From DTU019 sp050949825 (GTDB lineage Bacteria; Bacillota; Syntrophomonadia; Syntrophomonadales; Syntrophomonadaceae), in NCBI GenBank assembly GCA_050949825.1, contig JBMNGL010000007.1:372001-436000 (forward strand): a stretch of DNA of 64,000 nucleotides, read 5' to 3'. The position numbers and the translations under genes are program-made. The notes beneath the pieces were generated by a model, which saw nothing but the letters and a program-made list of their open reading frames with translations, was not told where the DNA came from and ran no database searches. Shown in pieces: positions 44,054-53,607 of this stretch. Positions within the stretch are counted from its first letter, which is position 1. Each line of letters begins with the position of its first letter.

Positions 44054-46117
44054 ATGGCCCGGGAAAACTCCTTAAAGGCCCGATTAATGGATAGCAGTGA
44101 TGTTGTGATCGCCATGGTGGTGGTCAGCTTCGTTATGATGATGATCATCCCTTTGACTCCTTTTTTTCTGGACATCCTTTTAACCTTTAATATCACCTTT
44201 GCTTTGATTATTCTCATGGTCTCCATGTTTAATCTGGATCCTCTGGAATTTTCGGTATTTCCTTCCCTATTGCTGGTAACGACCCTGTTTCGCCTGGCCT
44301 TAAATGTCTCCACTACCCGCTTGATCCTGCTAAACGCTCATGCCGGGCAGGTGGTGGACGCTTTCGGAAATTTTGTTGTAGGCGGCAACATGGTGGTAGG
44401 TATGGTCATCTTCTTAATCCTGGTGGTTATACAGTTTATTGTTATTACCCGCGGCGCTGAAAGGGTCTCCGAAGTGGCGGCCCGTTTTACCCTGGATGCC
44501 ATGCCGGGAAAACAGATGGCTATCGATGCCGACCTCAATGCGGGCCTCATAAATGAGCAGTCGGCCCGTGAAAGGCGCGAGAAGGTACAGCGTGAAGCCA
44601 ACTTTTATGGCGCTATGGATGGGGCCAGTAAATTTGTGAAAGGAGATGCCATTGCCGGGATCATCATAATAATTATCAATATCGTAGGCGGTTTTATCAT
44701 TGGTGTAGCCCAAAAGAATCTTTCCATGACCGAATCCATGCAGATATACACCTTGCTTACGGTCGGTGACGGTTTGGTAACACAGATACCGGCCCTGTTA
44801 ATTTCAACTGCAACCGGCATTGTGGTCACCCGCAGCGCCTCCACTCACTCCCTGGGCCAGGAATTGTCCACCCAGCTCTTCAACTATCCACGCGCCCTGG
44901 GGATGTCGGCCTTGATTCTGTTCGTTTTAGGGACCATTGGTTTGCCCAAACTGCCCATGTATTCCCTGGGAGTGGTATTTGGAGCGCTTTATTTTCTCCT
45001 GCGCGGTAAACAAGGCCCGGAGGAGGCAGAGCCGGAAAGTGAAGAATTTGTTGAAGCCGAGCAGATCCGCAAGCCCGAAAACGTTATTGAACTCTTGCAG
45101 GTGGAGAAAATGGAATTGGAGCTGGGCTATGCCTTGATACCCCTGGTCGATGCCGAGCAGGGCGGCGATTTACTGGACCGCATCGTGATGATACGGAGGC
45201 AATGTGCGGTGGAACTGGGCTTCATTGTGCCGCCGGTGCGCATCCGTGATAACATGCAGCTCAAACCCAATTCCTACACTATCAAGATCAAAGGGATAGA
45301 AATAGCTCACGGCGAATTGCTGCTGGAAAACTACCTGGCCATTGGTCCGGGTATTGAAAACGACACCGATCTGCCCGGCATTAATACGGTGGAACCGGCC
45401 TTCAATTTACCGGCTCGCTGGCTGAGCACCATGTATAAAGAGCAGGCTGAAATGGGAGGGTATACCGTGGTTGATCCTCCCTCGGTATTGGCCACCCATT
45501 TGACCTCGGTGATTAAGGCCCATGCCTTTGAACTCCTGGGCCGACAGGAGATTCAAAACATTATCAACTTTATTAAAGAAAGCCACTCTGCTGTGGTTGA
45601 GGAACTGATCCCCGATCTGATGAGCCTTGGCGATATTCAGCGGGTGCTGGCCAACCTGCTCAAAGAGCAGGTATCGATCCGCGATATGGTGACCATTCTG
45701 GAGACGCTGGCTGATTACGCCAAAATAACCAAGGATACCGATTTGCTGACCGAATATGTACGTCAGTCTCTAAAACGCCAAATCACCCGCCAGTATGCCA
45801 ATGAGCAGGGCAAACTGGCGGTTCTGACCCTGGATCCAGCCCTGGAGGAAGTCCTGCGCGAGTCGGTGCAGCAAAGCGAATTTGGCTCTTATCTGGCGGT
45901 TGATCCTGACATTGCCCAGAAGATGATCGAACGTCTATCGCACCTGCATGAGGATCTGAGCCTGAGGGGTCAGTCGCCTATCGTCATTTGTGCGCCGGTA
46001 TTGCGCCTTTATTTCAAACGGCTCATAGACCGATTTATTTCCAACCTGGTGGTGCTTTCATACAACGAAGTGGACGCTGATGCCAATGTTGAGGTGATAG
46101 GGATGGTTTCAACATGA
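44054..46117 (+). CDS. flhA: Flagellar export apparatus protein FlhA
   Basis: Largest export gate component, 687 aa, with eight membrane helices in the first ~330 residues (LNVSTTRLILLNAHAGQVVD and GERVSEVAARFTLDAMPGKQ-like conserved loop, here RGAERVSEVAARFTLD) and a cytoplasmic chaperone-docking domain. DADLNAGLINEQSARERR and GDAIAGIIIIIINIVGGF are family motifs. Ribosome site GGGGAGGAA before ATG 44054. Confidence 0.96.
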   Translation: MARENSLKARLMDSSDVVIAMVVVSFVMMMIIPLTPFFLDILLTFNITFALIILMVSMFNLDPLEFSVFPSLLLVTTLFRLALNVSTTRLILLNAHAGQVVDAFGNFVVGGNMVVGMVIFLILVVIQFIVITRGAERVSEVAARFTLDAMPGKQMAIDADLNAGLINEQSARERREKVQREANFYGAMDGASKFVKGDAIAGIIIIIINIVGGFIIGVAQKNLSMTESMQIYTLLTVGDGLVTQIPALLISTATGIVVTRSASTHSLGQELSTQLFNYPRALGMSALILFVLGTIGLPKLPMYSLGVVFGALYFLLRGKQGPEEAEPESEEFVEAEQIRKPENVIELLQVEKMELELGYALIPLVDAEQGGDLLDRIVMIRRQCAVELGFIVPPVRIRDNMQLKPNSYTIKIKGIEIAHGELLLENYLAIGPGIENDTDLPGINTVEPAFNLPARWLSTMYKEQAEMGGYTVVDPPSVLATHLTSVIKAHAFELLGRQEIQNIINFIKESHSAVVEELIPDLMSLGDIQRVLANLLKEQVSIRDMVTILETLADYAKITKDTDLLTEYVRQSLKRQITRQYANEQGKLAVLTLDPALEEVLRESVQQSEFGSYLAVDPDIAQKMIERLSHLHEDLSLRGQSPIVICAPVLRLYFKRLIDRFISNLVVLSYNEVDADANVEVIGMVST

Positions 46118-47265
46118 AAATAAAGAAATATGTAGCCCGGGATTTTCAGGCCGCCCTGCAGCTGGCCAAGCAGGAGATGGGCCGTGATGCCATTATATTG
46201 CATACCCGGCAGGTGAAGCCCCGAGGTTTTTGGGGGTTGTTTTCTCCCCGCCAGGTGGAGATTACAGTGGCTGCTGACGAAACCTTGCAGGTTAACACTG
46301 ACCGGGGGCGGCAAGCCGGCCAGAGCACGCCGGCACAGGCAGGTATTGTAACTGCCGGCGAGGTTAAGACCACCCCGGAGGTTGAACAGGCCTTGCTGCA
46401 AGAAATGCAAAAAATGAAAGAACTCATGACCGATATCCAGGCCAAAATGTGTGAGGTTGATCTTCTCAAAGGCATGACCGAAGCGGTGCACTATTTCTAT
46501 GAGATCCTGGTTAATAACAATGTGGATAAACGCATTGCCCTGGAGATCGCAGCCAGTGTCGAAGCCCGCCTGCCCGAATCTGGCGATGAGAGTTGGGTGC
46601 GTGATGTCTGCCTGCATACCCTGCAGGAGTATTTACAAAATATTGATCCCATTAAGCTGGAGTCGGGCAGTCATGGCCACCTGGTGTTTGTGGTCGGTCC
46701 TACCGGAGTGGGCAAAACTACTACCATTGCTAAACTGGCGGCTAACATGACCTTCCTGGATAATAAACAGGCCGCTTTAATCACCCTGGATACCTATCGC
46801 ATTTCCGCTGCAGAGCAGCTGCGCACCTTTGCGGATATTATTGGCATACCCATCAGTGTAGCCTTTACAGCGGCTGATTTGCAGGCCGCCCTGGAGGAAT
46901 TCAAACAGCGGGATATAATATTTGTGGATACTGCCGGGCGCAGCCCCAACAATAAAGAGCATATGGCCGAATTACGCCAACTTGTGGATATAGCCAACCC
47001 TGATGAAATCATCCTGGTCTTGAGCGTCACCACCAGCAGCCAGGACCTTATTAATATATACCGCCAATTTGCAGCGATGCCTATCCACAAGATTATATTT
47101 ACCAAGCTGGATGAAACCTACCGCTACGGGCAAATCATCAATGTTCTCAATGAAGTAAAACTACCCCTGGCGTATTGTACCACCGGACAAAATGTACCTG
47201 ATGATATTGAGGTTCCCAACTCGCTGCATATCGCCACCATGCTGCTTAAGGGGGACGAAACATGA
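46114..47265 (+). CDS. flhF: Flagellar biosynthesis GTPase FlhF
   Basis: SRP-family GTPase that sets flagellar position and number. N-terminal basic region (KIKKYVARDFQAALQLAKQE), NG domain with the P-loop GPTGVGKTTTIAKLA near residue 195, DTYRISAAEQLRTFADI and DTAGRSPNN (G3), and TKLDETYRYG (G4). 383 aa. The start overlaps the flhA stop by 4 nt (ATGA). Confidence 0.95.
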   Translation: MKIKKYVARDFQAALQLAKQEMGRDAIILHTRQVKPRGFWGLFSPRQVEITVAADETLQVNTDRGRQAGQSTPAQAGIVTAGEVKTTPEVEQALLQEMQKMKELMTDIQAKMCEVDLLKGMTEAVHYFYEILVNNNVDKRIALEIAASVEARLPESGDESWVRDVCLHTLQEYLQNIDPIKLESGSHGHLVFVVGPTGVGKTTTIAKLAANMTFLDNKQAALITLDTYRISAAEQLRTFADIIGIPISVAFTAADLQAALEEFKQRDIIFVDTAGRSPNNKEHMAELRQLVDIANPDEIILVLSVTTSSQDLINIYRQFAAMPIHKIIFTKLDETYRYGQIINVLNEVKLPLAYCTTGQNVPDDIEVPNSLHIATMLLKGDET

Positions 47266-48173
47266 TCAGCGATCAAGCCGATAAATTACGCAAAATGGCG
47301 CAGGGTTTCCGCAAGCAAATTGAAGCCGAAATGATGGGCACCAGCCGAAAGACGCGCACCATTGCCATCAGCAGCGGCAAAGGGGGGGTGGGCAAAAGCA
47401 CCCTGGCCTTGAACCTGGCCCTCAGTCTGTGCAATGAAAACCAGCGAGTTGTGCTCATGGATGCCGATTTAGGGCTGGCCAATATCGATATTATGCTCGG
47501 CCTGGCGCCGGAATACCATATACAGCATCTGGTGCAAGGGCGCAAGAGCCTAAAAGATATCATAATAACCGGTCCGCAGGGATTAAAGATCATCCCCGGC
47601 GGATCAGGCATCACCGAACTGGCCAACCTCAGTGATGGGGAGCTAAAGAGGCTTTTGCTGGAAGTGGGGAAGCTGGATGGCGATTACGATTATATGATCA
47701 TAGATACCGGCGCCGGCATTTCAAGGGGTGTAATGAGTTTTATGCTGGCTGCAGATGAGGTCATAGTAATAACCACCCCGGAACCGACCTCACTTACCGA
47801 TGCCTATGGGTGCATCAAAACCATGGCCAAACAGGGCTATGAGGGTGAGATAGCGGTGGTTGTCAACCAGGTGACCGACCAAAACGAGGGTTTGCTGGTA
47901 GCCGAAAAATTTCGCCTGGTTTGCCGACAATTTCTTAATGTGAACATCAATATGCTGGGCATAATCCCTACTGATGCCCTGGTGGGGGAGGTGGTGCGGC
48001 AGCAAAAGGCGCTTATGCAAGCCTACCCGCGCAGTAATGCAGCCCGCCATATTCAGAAGATTGCCCGCAATCTCACCAATGATAGTATAACTGCTGCTCC
48101 AGAGGAGAGCCACGGCAGCGGTATAAGAAAGTTTTTTCAAAAGATCACCCGCTTGATGCGGGATAATAGCTAG
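47262..48173 (+). CDS. flhG: MinD-like ATPase FlhG (YlxH/FleN)
   Basis: ParA/MinD-family ATPase that stimulates FlhF GTPase and limits flagellar number. N-terminal DQADKLRKMAQGFRK is the FlhF-activating segment; the deviant Walker A is SSGKGGVGKSTLALNLA, followed by LMDADLGLANIDIMLGLAP and IIDTGAGISRGVMSFM. 303 aa; overlaps flhF by 4 nt (ATGA). Confidence 0.95.
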   Translation: MISDQADKLRKMAQGFRKQIEAEMMGTSRKTRTIAISSGKGGVGKSTLALNLALSLCNENQRVVLMDADLGLANIDIMLGLAPEYHIQHLVQGRKSLKDIIITGPQGLKIIPGGSGITELANLSDGELKRLLLEVGKLDGDYDYMIIDTGAGISRGVMSFMLAADEVIVITTPEPTSLTDAYGCIKTMAKQGYEGEIAVVVNQVTDQNEGLLVAEKFRLVCRQFLNVNINMLGIIPTDALVGEVVRQQKALMQAYPRSNAARHIQKIARNLTNDSITAAPEESHGSGIRKFFQKITRLMRDNS

Positions 48174-48182
48174 GGGGACAAC

Positions 48183-48842
48183 GTGAATCCAAGCGATCTC
48201 AAGCCTAACATGCGTTTAGAAGCAGGTCTGCTAATAAATCAAAGAATGGAATACGTGCCCGTACGGATTGAAGAAATCAGCGCCGAATATATGGCTCTAT
48301 CCATGCCCATGTGGCGGGGAACACTAATCCCTTTGCGCTGCGGACGGAGGCTTTCACTGCGTATTTTTAAGCGTGACAGCTATTATGGCTTTGATACTAC
48401 TGTTGTTGAACGCAAGCTGCAGCCGGTGCCGCTGCTCATTGTACAGTGCCCCCAGATAATCCTGTCCCTGGGGCAGATGCGAGAGCATGTGCGCATAAGT
48501 GTAGTCTTGCCGGTGCGATTCCGCCAATTGAGCGGCAATAACAATGATTTCAGCGCCTATGATGCCTTCACCAGCAATATAAGTGCGGGAGGGGCATTAT
48601 TATGTACTGATATTCCCTTGCAAAAGGGACAGCAGCTCTGGGTGGAATTGCATATTCCCGAGACTGAGGTGATATGTTGCCAGGCCCTAATAGTGCGGGT
48701 TTTTACTGAAGCAGGCAGTATACCCCGCGGTCGAGTGGGGCTTAAATATATAGATATCGAGGAAAAAGACCGGGATCGTATGGCCCGTTATATATTTAGT
48801 AAGCAACGTGAATTCATTCAGAAAGGTTTGTTAGAAGATTGA
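48183..48842 (+). CDS. PilZ domain flagellar brake-type protein (YcgR/MotI-like)
   Basis: Two-domain protein, 219 aa. The N-terminal half (about 1-95) resembles the YcgR-N/flagellar-brake domain; the C-terminal PilZ domain has REHVRISVVLPVRFRQL followed by TSNISAGGALLCTD, matching the c-di-GMP-binding RxxxR and D/NxSxxG motifs (the first Arg pair is R-E-H-V-R). Its place between flhG and cheB fits a c-di-GMP-dependent motor brake like Bacillus MotI. GTG 48183; SD TAGGGGG. Confidence 0.88.
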   Translation: MNPSDLKPNMRLEAGLLINQRMEYVPVRIEEISAEYMALSMPMWRGTLIPLRCGRRLSLRIFKRDSYYGFDTTVVERKLQPVPLLIVQCPQIILSLGQMREHVRISVVLPVRFRQLSGNNNDFSAYDAFTSNISAGGALLCTDIPLQKGQQLWVELHIPETEVICCQALIVRVFTEAGSIPRGRVGLKYIDIEEKDRDRMARYIFSKQREFIQKGLLED

Positions 48843-48855
48843 AAGGGAGGCACGC

Positions 48856-49926
48856 ATGGCTAATATACGAGTACTGGTAGTAGACGATTCGGCCTTTATG
48901 CGCAAGGTAATTACAGATATTCTAAACAGTGAGCCCGGCATTGAGGTGGTAGGCAAGGCCAAAGACGGGCAGGATGCTTTGGAAAAGATTGAAGAGTTAA
49001 AACCGGATGTGGTCACCATGGATGTGGAAATGCCCGTTATGGACGGTCTAACCGCTCTAAAAACCCTCATGCGCACCCGACCGGTTCCGGTTGTCATGTT
49101 GAGCAGTTTAACCGCTCAGGGTGCGCAATTAACCATGAAAGCCCTGGAACTTGGGGCAGTTGACTTTATTGCCAAACCATCCGGCCAAATTTCCCTGGAT
49201 ATTAGCGGCTCAAGAAACGATATAGTTAATAAGGTTAAAATTGCTGCGGGAACAAAATGTTTGCTAACAAGCTATCCCACGGATGACGCTCCGCTCGCAG
49301 AGCCCCCTGGGCGAACCGTATCACCGCTGCAAGCAGCACCGGGTTTGAGTAAGCTGGTCTTAATTGGAACCTCTACCGGGGGGCCCAAAGCACTGCACCA
49401 GGTTATTTCTAAACTACCGCGCCATATAAATGCCGGTATTTTGATTGTGCAGCACATGCCGCCGGGATTTACCAAATCTCTGGCTGAGCGCCTGGATCAA
49501 ATCTCAGCAGTGAGGGTAAAGGAGGCAGAAATGGGGGATAGAATCATGCCCGGTTGGGCCTATGTGGCACCGGGGGATCATCATTTGAAGGTAGTTGCCG
49601 GTATAGATAACTGGGGGCGAAAAGAGCTGCTGGTAAAGCTGGACCAATCACCTCCCCGCCATGGCTGCCGGCCTGCGGTAGATGTGATGCTGGAATCGGT
49701 TGCTGAACAGTTCTGGTCCCATATGGTTTGTGTCATTATGACCGGTATGGGCCATGATGGCGCAGCCGGGATGCTCAAGGTTCGGGCGAAAAAGGCCAGG
49801 ACCATCGCCGAGCATGAATCAACCTGTGTGGTTTATGGCATGCCCAAGACGGCTATTGAGACCGGGCAGGTGGATATAATAGCCCCCCTGGCAAAGATCC
49901 CCGAAGCGATTATGCAGTTGTTGTAG
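48856..49926 (+). CDS. cheB: Chemotaxis protein-glutamate methylesterase CheB
   Basis: N-terminal receiver (VVDDSAFMRKVITDIL, phosphoacceptor in VTMDVEMPVMDG) and C-terminal methylesterase with catalytic Ser in IGTSTGGPKALHQV, His in VQHMPPGFTKSLAERL and Asp in MTGMGHDGAAGM. It demethylates or deamidates chemoreceptors. 356 aa. The partner methyltransferase CheR is not in the window. Confidence 0.96.
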   Translation: MANIRVLVVDDSAFMRKVITDILNSEPGIEVVGKAKDGQDALEKIEELKPDVVTMDVEMPVMDGLTALKTLMRTRPVPVVMLSSLTAQGAQLTMKALELGAVDFIAKPSGQISLDISGSRNDIVNKVKIAAGTKCLLTSYPTDDAPLAEPPGRTVSPLQAAPGLSKLVLIGTSTGGPKALHQVISKLPRHINAGILIVQHMPPGFTKSLAERLDQISAVRVKEAEMGDRIMPGWAYVAPGDHHLKVVAGIDNWGRKELLVKLDQSPPRHGCRPAVDVMLESVAEQFWSHMVCVIMTGMGHDGAAGMLKVRAKKARTIAEHESTCVVYGMPKTAIETGQVDIIAPLAKIPEAIMQLL

Positions 49927-49965
49927 CCTTACCTAGCTTGCATGGAATAACTGGAGGTGTTTTAT

Positions 49966-52014
49966 TTGACGACAATGGATATGTCGCAATACCTGGATGT
50001 ATTCCTGGAAGAAAGCCGCGAGCATCTGGCCAATCTCAACCAGTGTCTGTTGCAACTGGAACAGCAGCCACAGAACGGGGCGGCACTAAATGAGATCTTT
50101 CGGGCGGCTCATACCCTGAAAGGGATGTCCTCCACTATGGGGTTTGAGGATCTGGCCGACCTGACCCACCATATGGAGGATGTACTCAGCAATGTCAAGG
50201 ATGCGTCATTGGATATCAATGGGCAGGTCATAGATATACTTTTCCAGTGCTTTGATCGCATTCAGACCATGGTGGAAGACATAGCCGGCGGACAATCAGG
50301 TGATATGGACAATATGGACCTGGTGGAGATTTTAGAAAATATCAAAAAAGGCGATCTTGAAGCAGCAGCACTGGCTGAGCAGATAATCTGCTCAAGGCCT
50401 AAGGCAGCGTCTGTCGAACAGCCGGAAGATACGGCTGCGGCTCTTATGGCATTCAATGACTATGATCTGGCCATCCTTGATGAAGCCAGCAACCGGGGTT
50501 ATCGGGTAATGCTCCTTAAGGTGCAGGTTGATGAAGGCTGTGTTATGAAAGCGGTGCGCTCTTTTATGGTTTTTAAGGCCCTGGAAGCAGAGGGGGATAT
50601 AACCAAGTCGGTTCCGCCGGTGCAGGATTTGGAAGAAGGGAAATTTGATACTGGCTTTAGCATCATATTTGTCACTCAATTGGGCATTGAAGAGGTAAAA
50701 AAGCGCCTCGCCAGCATCTCTGAAATAAGTTTGACCGACATTATGGAGATCAACCTGGATAGTCTGCAGACCGGTCCTGTGAAAATGCCGACCGGGAATG
50801 AAGACAACGCGGCACATACCCCGCAGAATGATCAGCCGGCGGCTGATGATGGGCATAGAATCCAAAGATTCAAGCAAAAGGTGCGGGTTGATATAGAAAA
50901 ACTGGACGAGATGATGAACCTGGTGGGAGAATTGGTCATGCATAAAGGGCGCCTGGAGCAAATTGGTACCAGCAGCAAGAACAATGATCTGCAAGAAACC
51001 GTGGAGCAGGTGGACCGCATCACCACTGAACTGCAAAGTGTGGTCATGAAGGTGCGCATGGTGCCCATTGAACAGGTATTCAATCGTTTCCCCCGTATGG
51101 TCAGGGACCTGGCCAAAGACCTTAATAAGGAGATTAACTTTATTATGGAAGGCCAGGAAACCGAACTGGATCGCACCGTGATTGATGAAATCGGCGATCC
51201 CCTGGTGCACCTGCTGCGCAATGCCATCGATCATGGTATGGAAGCACCGCAGGAGCGCATTAAAGCGGGAAAACCGGCGCGAGGCACGGTTAAACTGCGC
51301 GCCAGGCATGAAGGCAATAATGTGTACATTGAAGTAGATGATGATGGCAAGGGTATCGATGTGGAACAGGTGTTGCAAAAGGCGGTGGATAAAGGTCTTC
51401 TCACCAACCGGGAAGCTGAAGTGATGAACCCGGAGGAAGCATTCCGACTGCTGTTTATGCCCGGTTTCAGCACTGCCGCTGAGGTAACCGATGTATCCGG
51501 CCGTGGTGTAGGCCTGGATGTGGTTAAAGCCAAAATGGAAGGCATTGGCGGCGAAATCTCCATTTCTTCCAAATTGGGCGTCGGGACTCGTTTTGTCATC
51601 AAACTGCCCTTAACCCTGGCCATTATTCAGGCTTTAACGGTATCTATCGGTGACGAAATCTATGCCATCCCTTTAAGTAATGTTGATGAAACCACCATGA
51701 TATCCGATAAGGATATTAAGATGGTACAGAACCAGCCAGTTATTGTCATCCGCGGCAAGGTGATGCCCTTGTACCGATTGCGCAGCCTGTTGGACCTGCC
51801 CGGGGAGCAGGCTGAAAATGAGACTGCTTATGTGGTAGTGGTACGCCATGGCGAACGCCAAATAGGCCTGGTGGTAGACACCCTTATCGGCCAGCATGAA
51901 ATTGTCATTAAGTCCCTGGGCAAGTTGTTGGCCGGCATACCAGGTCTGGCCGGGGCTATCGTGGCCGGAGACGGCAATGTACATTTAATACTGGACATTG
52001 CCAGTCTATTCTAA
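49966..52014 (+). CDS. cheA: Chemotaxis sensor histidine kinase CheA
   Basis: P1: phosphoacceptor His49 in FRAAHTLKGMSSTMGFEDL. P2: around residues 150-270. P3/P4: LDEMMNLVGELVMHKGRLEQ (dimerisation) and the N box LLRNAIDHGMEAPQERIKAG with DDGKGID and GRGVGLDVVKAKMEGIGG (ATP-binding). P5: CheW-like domain after about residue 545. TTG 49966 follows GGAGGTG by 6 nt, giving 682 aa; the longer frame begins inside that SD. Confidence 0.96.
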   Translation: MTTMDMSQYLDVFLEESREHLANLNQCLLQLEQQPQNGAALNEIFRAAHTLKGMSSTMGFEDLADLTHHMEDVLSNVKDASLDINGQVIDILFQCFDRIQTMVEDIAGGQSGDMDNMDLVEILENIKKGDLEAAALAEQIICSRPKAASVEQPEDTAAALMAFNDYDLAILDEASNRGYRVMLLKVQVDEGCVMKAVRSFMVFKALEAEGDITKSVPPVQDLEEGKFDTGFSIIFVTQLGIEEVKKRLASISEISLTDIMEINLDSLQTGPVKMPTGNEDNAAHTPQNDQPAADDGHRIQRFKQKVRVDIEKLDEMMNLVGELVMHKGRLEQIGTSSKNNDLQETVEQVDRITTELQSVVMKVRMVPIEQVFNRFPRMVRDLAKDLNKEINFIMEGQETELDRTVIDEIGDPLVHLLRNAIDHGMEAPQERIKAGKPARGTVKLRARHEGNNVYIEVDDDGKGIDVEQVLQKAVDKGLLTNREAEVMNPEEAFRLLFMPGFSTAAEVTDVSGRGVGLDVVKAKMEGIGGEISISSKLGVGTRFVIKLPLTLAIIQALTVSIGDEIYAIPLSNVDETTMISDKDIKMVQNQPVIVIRGKVMPLYRLRSLLDLPGEQAENETAYVVVVRHGERQIGLVVDTLIGQHEIVIKSLGKLLAGIPGLAGAIVAGDGNVHLILDIASLF

Positions 52015-52029
52015 GCGGAGGTGAAATCC

Positions 52030-52485
52030 ATGAACAATGTAATTGAAGCCCAACAGGAGGTGCAGGTGGTAGCATTTGAGCTGGGCCAGGAAGAGTATGC
52101 TGTTGACATCCTGAATGTCCAGGAGATCATCACACCGCACAAGGTTACCCGAATTCCTCGTACCGAACGCCATGTGGAAGGTGTTATCAATCTGCGCGGC
52201 AATATCATCCCTCTTTTTAACCTGCATACCAAATTTAATATACCCGTTGCAGGCAGTTCAGAAGACAAACGCATTATTGTATTTCAATTGGAAGATCTGA
52301 AAGCAGCCATTATAGTTGACAAGGTATCGGAGGTACTGCATATAAATAACAGTCAGATCGAAGGCACGGAAAACGTATATAACGGTTTAAATGTCAATCA
52401 TATCAATGGTGTGGCCAAGGTTGGTGAGCGGATTTTGATATTGCTGGATATTTACAAAATCCTCATTAATGATAATATTAGGTAG
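52030..52485 (+). CDS. cheW: Chemotaxis coupling protein CheW
   Basis: SH3-like adaptor between receptors and CheA, 151 aa. Motifs: QVVAFELGQEEYAVDILNVQ, RTERHVEGVINLRGNIIPLF, and GERILILLDIYKIL at the C-terminus. ATG 52030 stands 7 nt after CGGAGGTGA; the frame back to 52021 starts within this SD. Confidence 0.95.
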   Translation: MNNVIEAQQEVQVVAFELGQEEYAVDILNVQEIITPHKVTRIPRTERHVEGVINLRGNIIPLFNLHTKFNIPVAGSSEDKRIIVFQLEDLKAAIIVDKVSEVLHINNSQIEGTENVYNGLNVNHINGVAKVGERILILLDIYKILINDNIR

Positions 52486-52495
52486 GTGGAATATT

Positions 52496-53119
52496 GTGGT
52501 TTATATCAGCAATCTTTCCAGTATGCAGTTGGATGCACTCCGAGAAATTGGCAACATAGGCGCTGGCAATGCTGCAACTGCCATGGCCGAGTTAATTAAG
52601 GCCAAAATAGACATGAATGTCCCCAATGTGAAAATCCTGCCGTTTGGTGATGTTCCCGACCTGTTGGGGGGCGCTGATTGCCATATAATTGGTATATATT
52701 TAGATGTAGGGGGGTCAGTGAGCTCCAACATTCTATTTATACTGCCTATTGAGCAGGCTTGTCTACTGGTGGATTTATTAATGGGTAAAGAAGTCGGGGA
52801 GAGCAAGGCCGACAACCTTGGGGAAATAGAGTTATCAGCGATGCGGGAAATGGGTAATATTATCGCAGCCACCTACCTTAATGCCCTGGCGGCCTTTACC
52901 GGTTTGACGCTGCGTCCCTCGGTGCCGGCGCTGGCTATCGACATGGCCGGGGCAGTGCTAGATGCGGTATTGGCCCGGTTTGGCGAGGTTGCTGATCATG
53001 TTCTGCTCCTGGAGACCTGTTTTAAGAAAGATGTTCACAATGTAGTGGGACACTTCTTGTTGCTGCCTGAGCCTGAGGCTCTGGATACCATTCTCTCTGC
53101 GCTTGGAGTGAGCAATTAA
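52496..53119 (+). CDS. cheC: CheY-P phosphatase CheC
   Basis: Dephosphorylates CheY-P and interacts with CheD in adaptation. Two ExxN active-site motifs: ALREIGNIGAGNAATAMAEL and AMREMGNIIAATYLNALAAF. GTG 52496, shortly after TAGGTGGA, gives 207 aa; the frame also runs upstream to 52469 into cheW. The stop TAA overlaps the cheD ATG. Confidence 0.93.
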   Translation: MVYISNLSSMQLDALREIGNIGAGNAATAMAELIKAKIDMNVPNVKILPFGDVPDLLGGADCHIIGIYLDVGGSVSSNILFILPIEQACLLVDLLMGKEVGESKADNLGEIELSAMREMGNIIAATYLNALAAFTGLTLRPSVPALAIDMAGAVLDAVLARFGEVADHVLLLETCFKKDVHNVVGHFLLLPEPEALDTILSALGVSN

Positions 53120-53607
53120 TGGGGATTTTCATCAAAGTCGGCATGGCTGATTATAAAATTGCCCGGGCTCCGGACAAGCTATTAACAGCCGGTCTCGGTT
53201 CTTGCATCGGCATCTGCCTGTGCGACACCAGCAGCCAGGTGGGAGCCCTGGCACACATCATGCTGCCTTCAGGAGAAGCCGCCAGAGGCAAGTCTCACAA
53301 CCATGCAAAATTTGCCGACACCGCCCTGGAATTAGTTTTACATGAACTGTACAAGAATGGCATAGCCCCCCACCGTCTCATCGCTAAAATCGCCGGGGGA
53401 GCACAGATGTTTAAATTCCTGGGTGAAAACGATATCATGAAAATTGGTTTGCGCAATGCCCAGGCTGTAGAGGAGAACCTCAAAAAGCACAAGATCAGGA
53501 TAGCAGCCAAAGATGTAGGCGGTAATGTAGGCCGCACTATTGTGTTTGACCCTGCCACCGGGGAGTTGTTAATTAAAACACTTGGTAATGGGGAGAGAAT
53601 CATTTAG
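53119..53607 (+). CDS. cheD: Chemoreceptor glutamine deamidase CheD
   Basis: Deamidates chemoreceptors and modulates CheC. Catalytic Cys29 in AGLGSCIGICL and His46 in ALAHIMLPS are present, as is the CheC-binding region. 162 aa. Starts in the cheC stop (TAATG), so translation is coupled, as expected for partners. Confidence 0.95.
   Translation: MGIFIKVGMADYKIARAPDKLLTAGLGSCIGICLCDTSSQVGALAHIMLPSGEAARGKSHNHAKFADTALELVLHELYKNGIAPHRLIAKIAGGAQMFKFLGENDIMKIGLRNAQAVEENLKKHKIRIAAKDVGGNVGRTIVFDPATGELLIKTLGNGERII

Noticed and set aside
50392..51378. 328-codon open frame antisense to cheA
   Set aside because: Long, but it is a codon-bias shadow of cheA: His/Phe-rich, no SD and no known domain.
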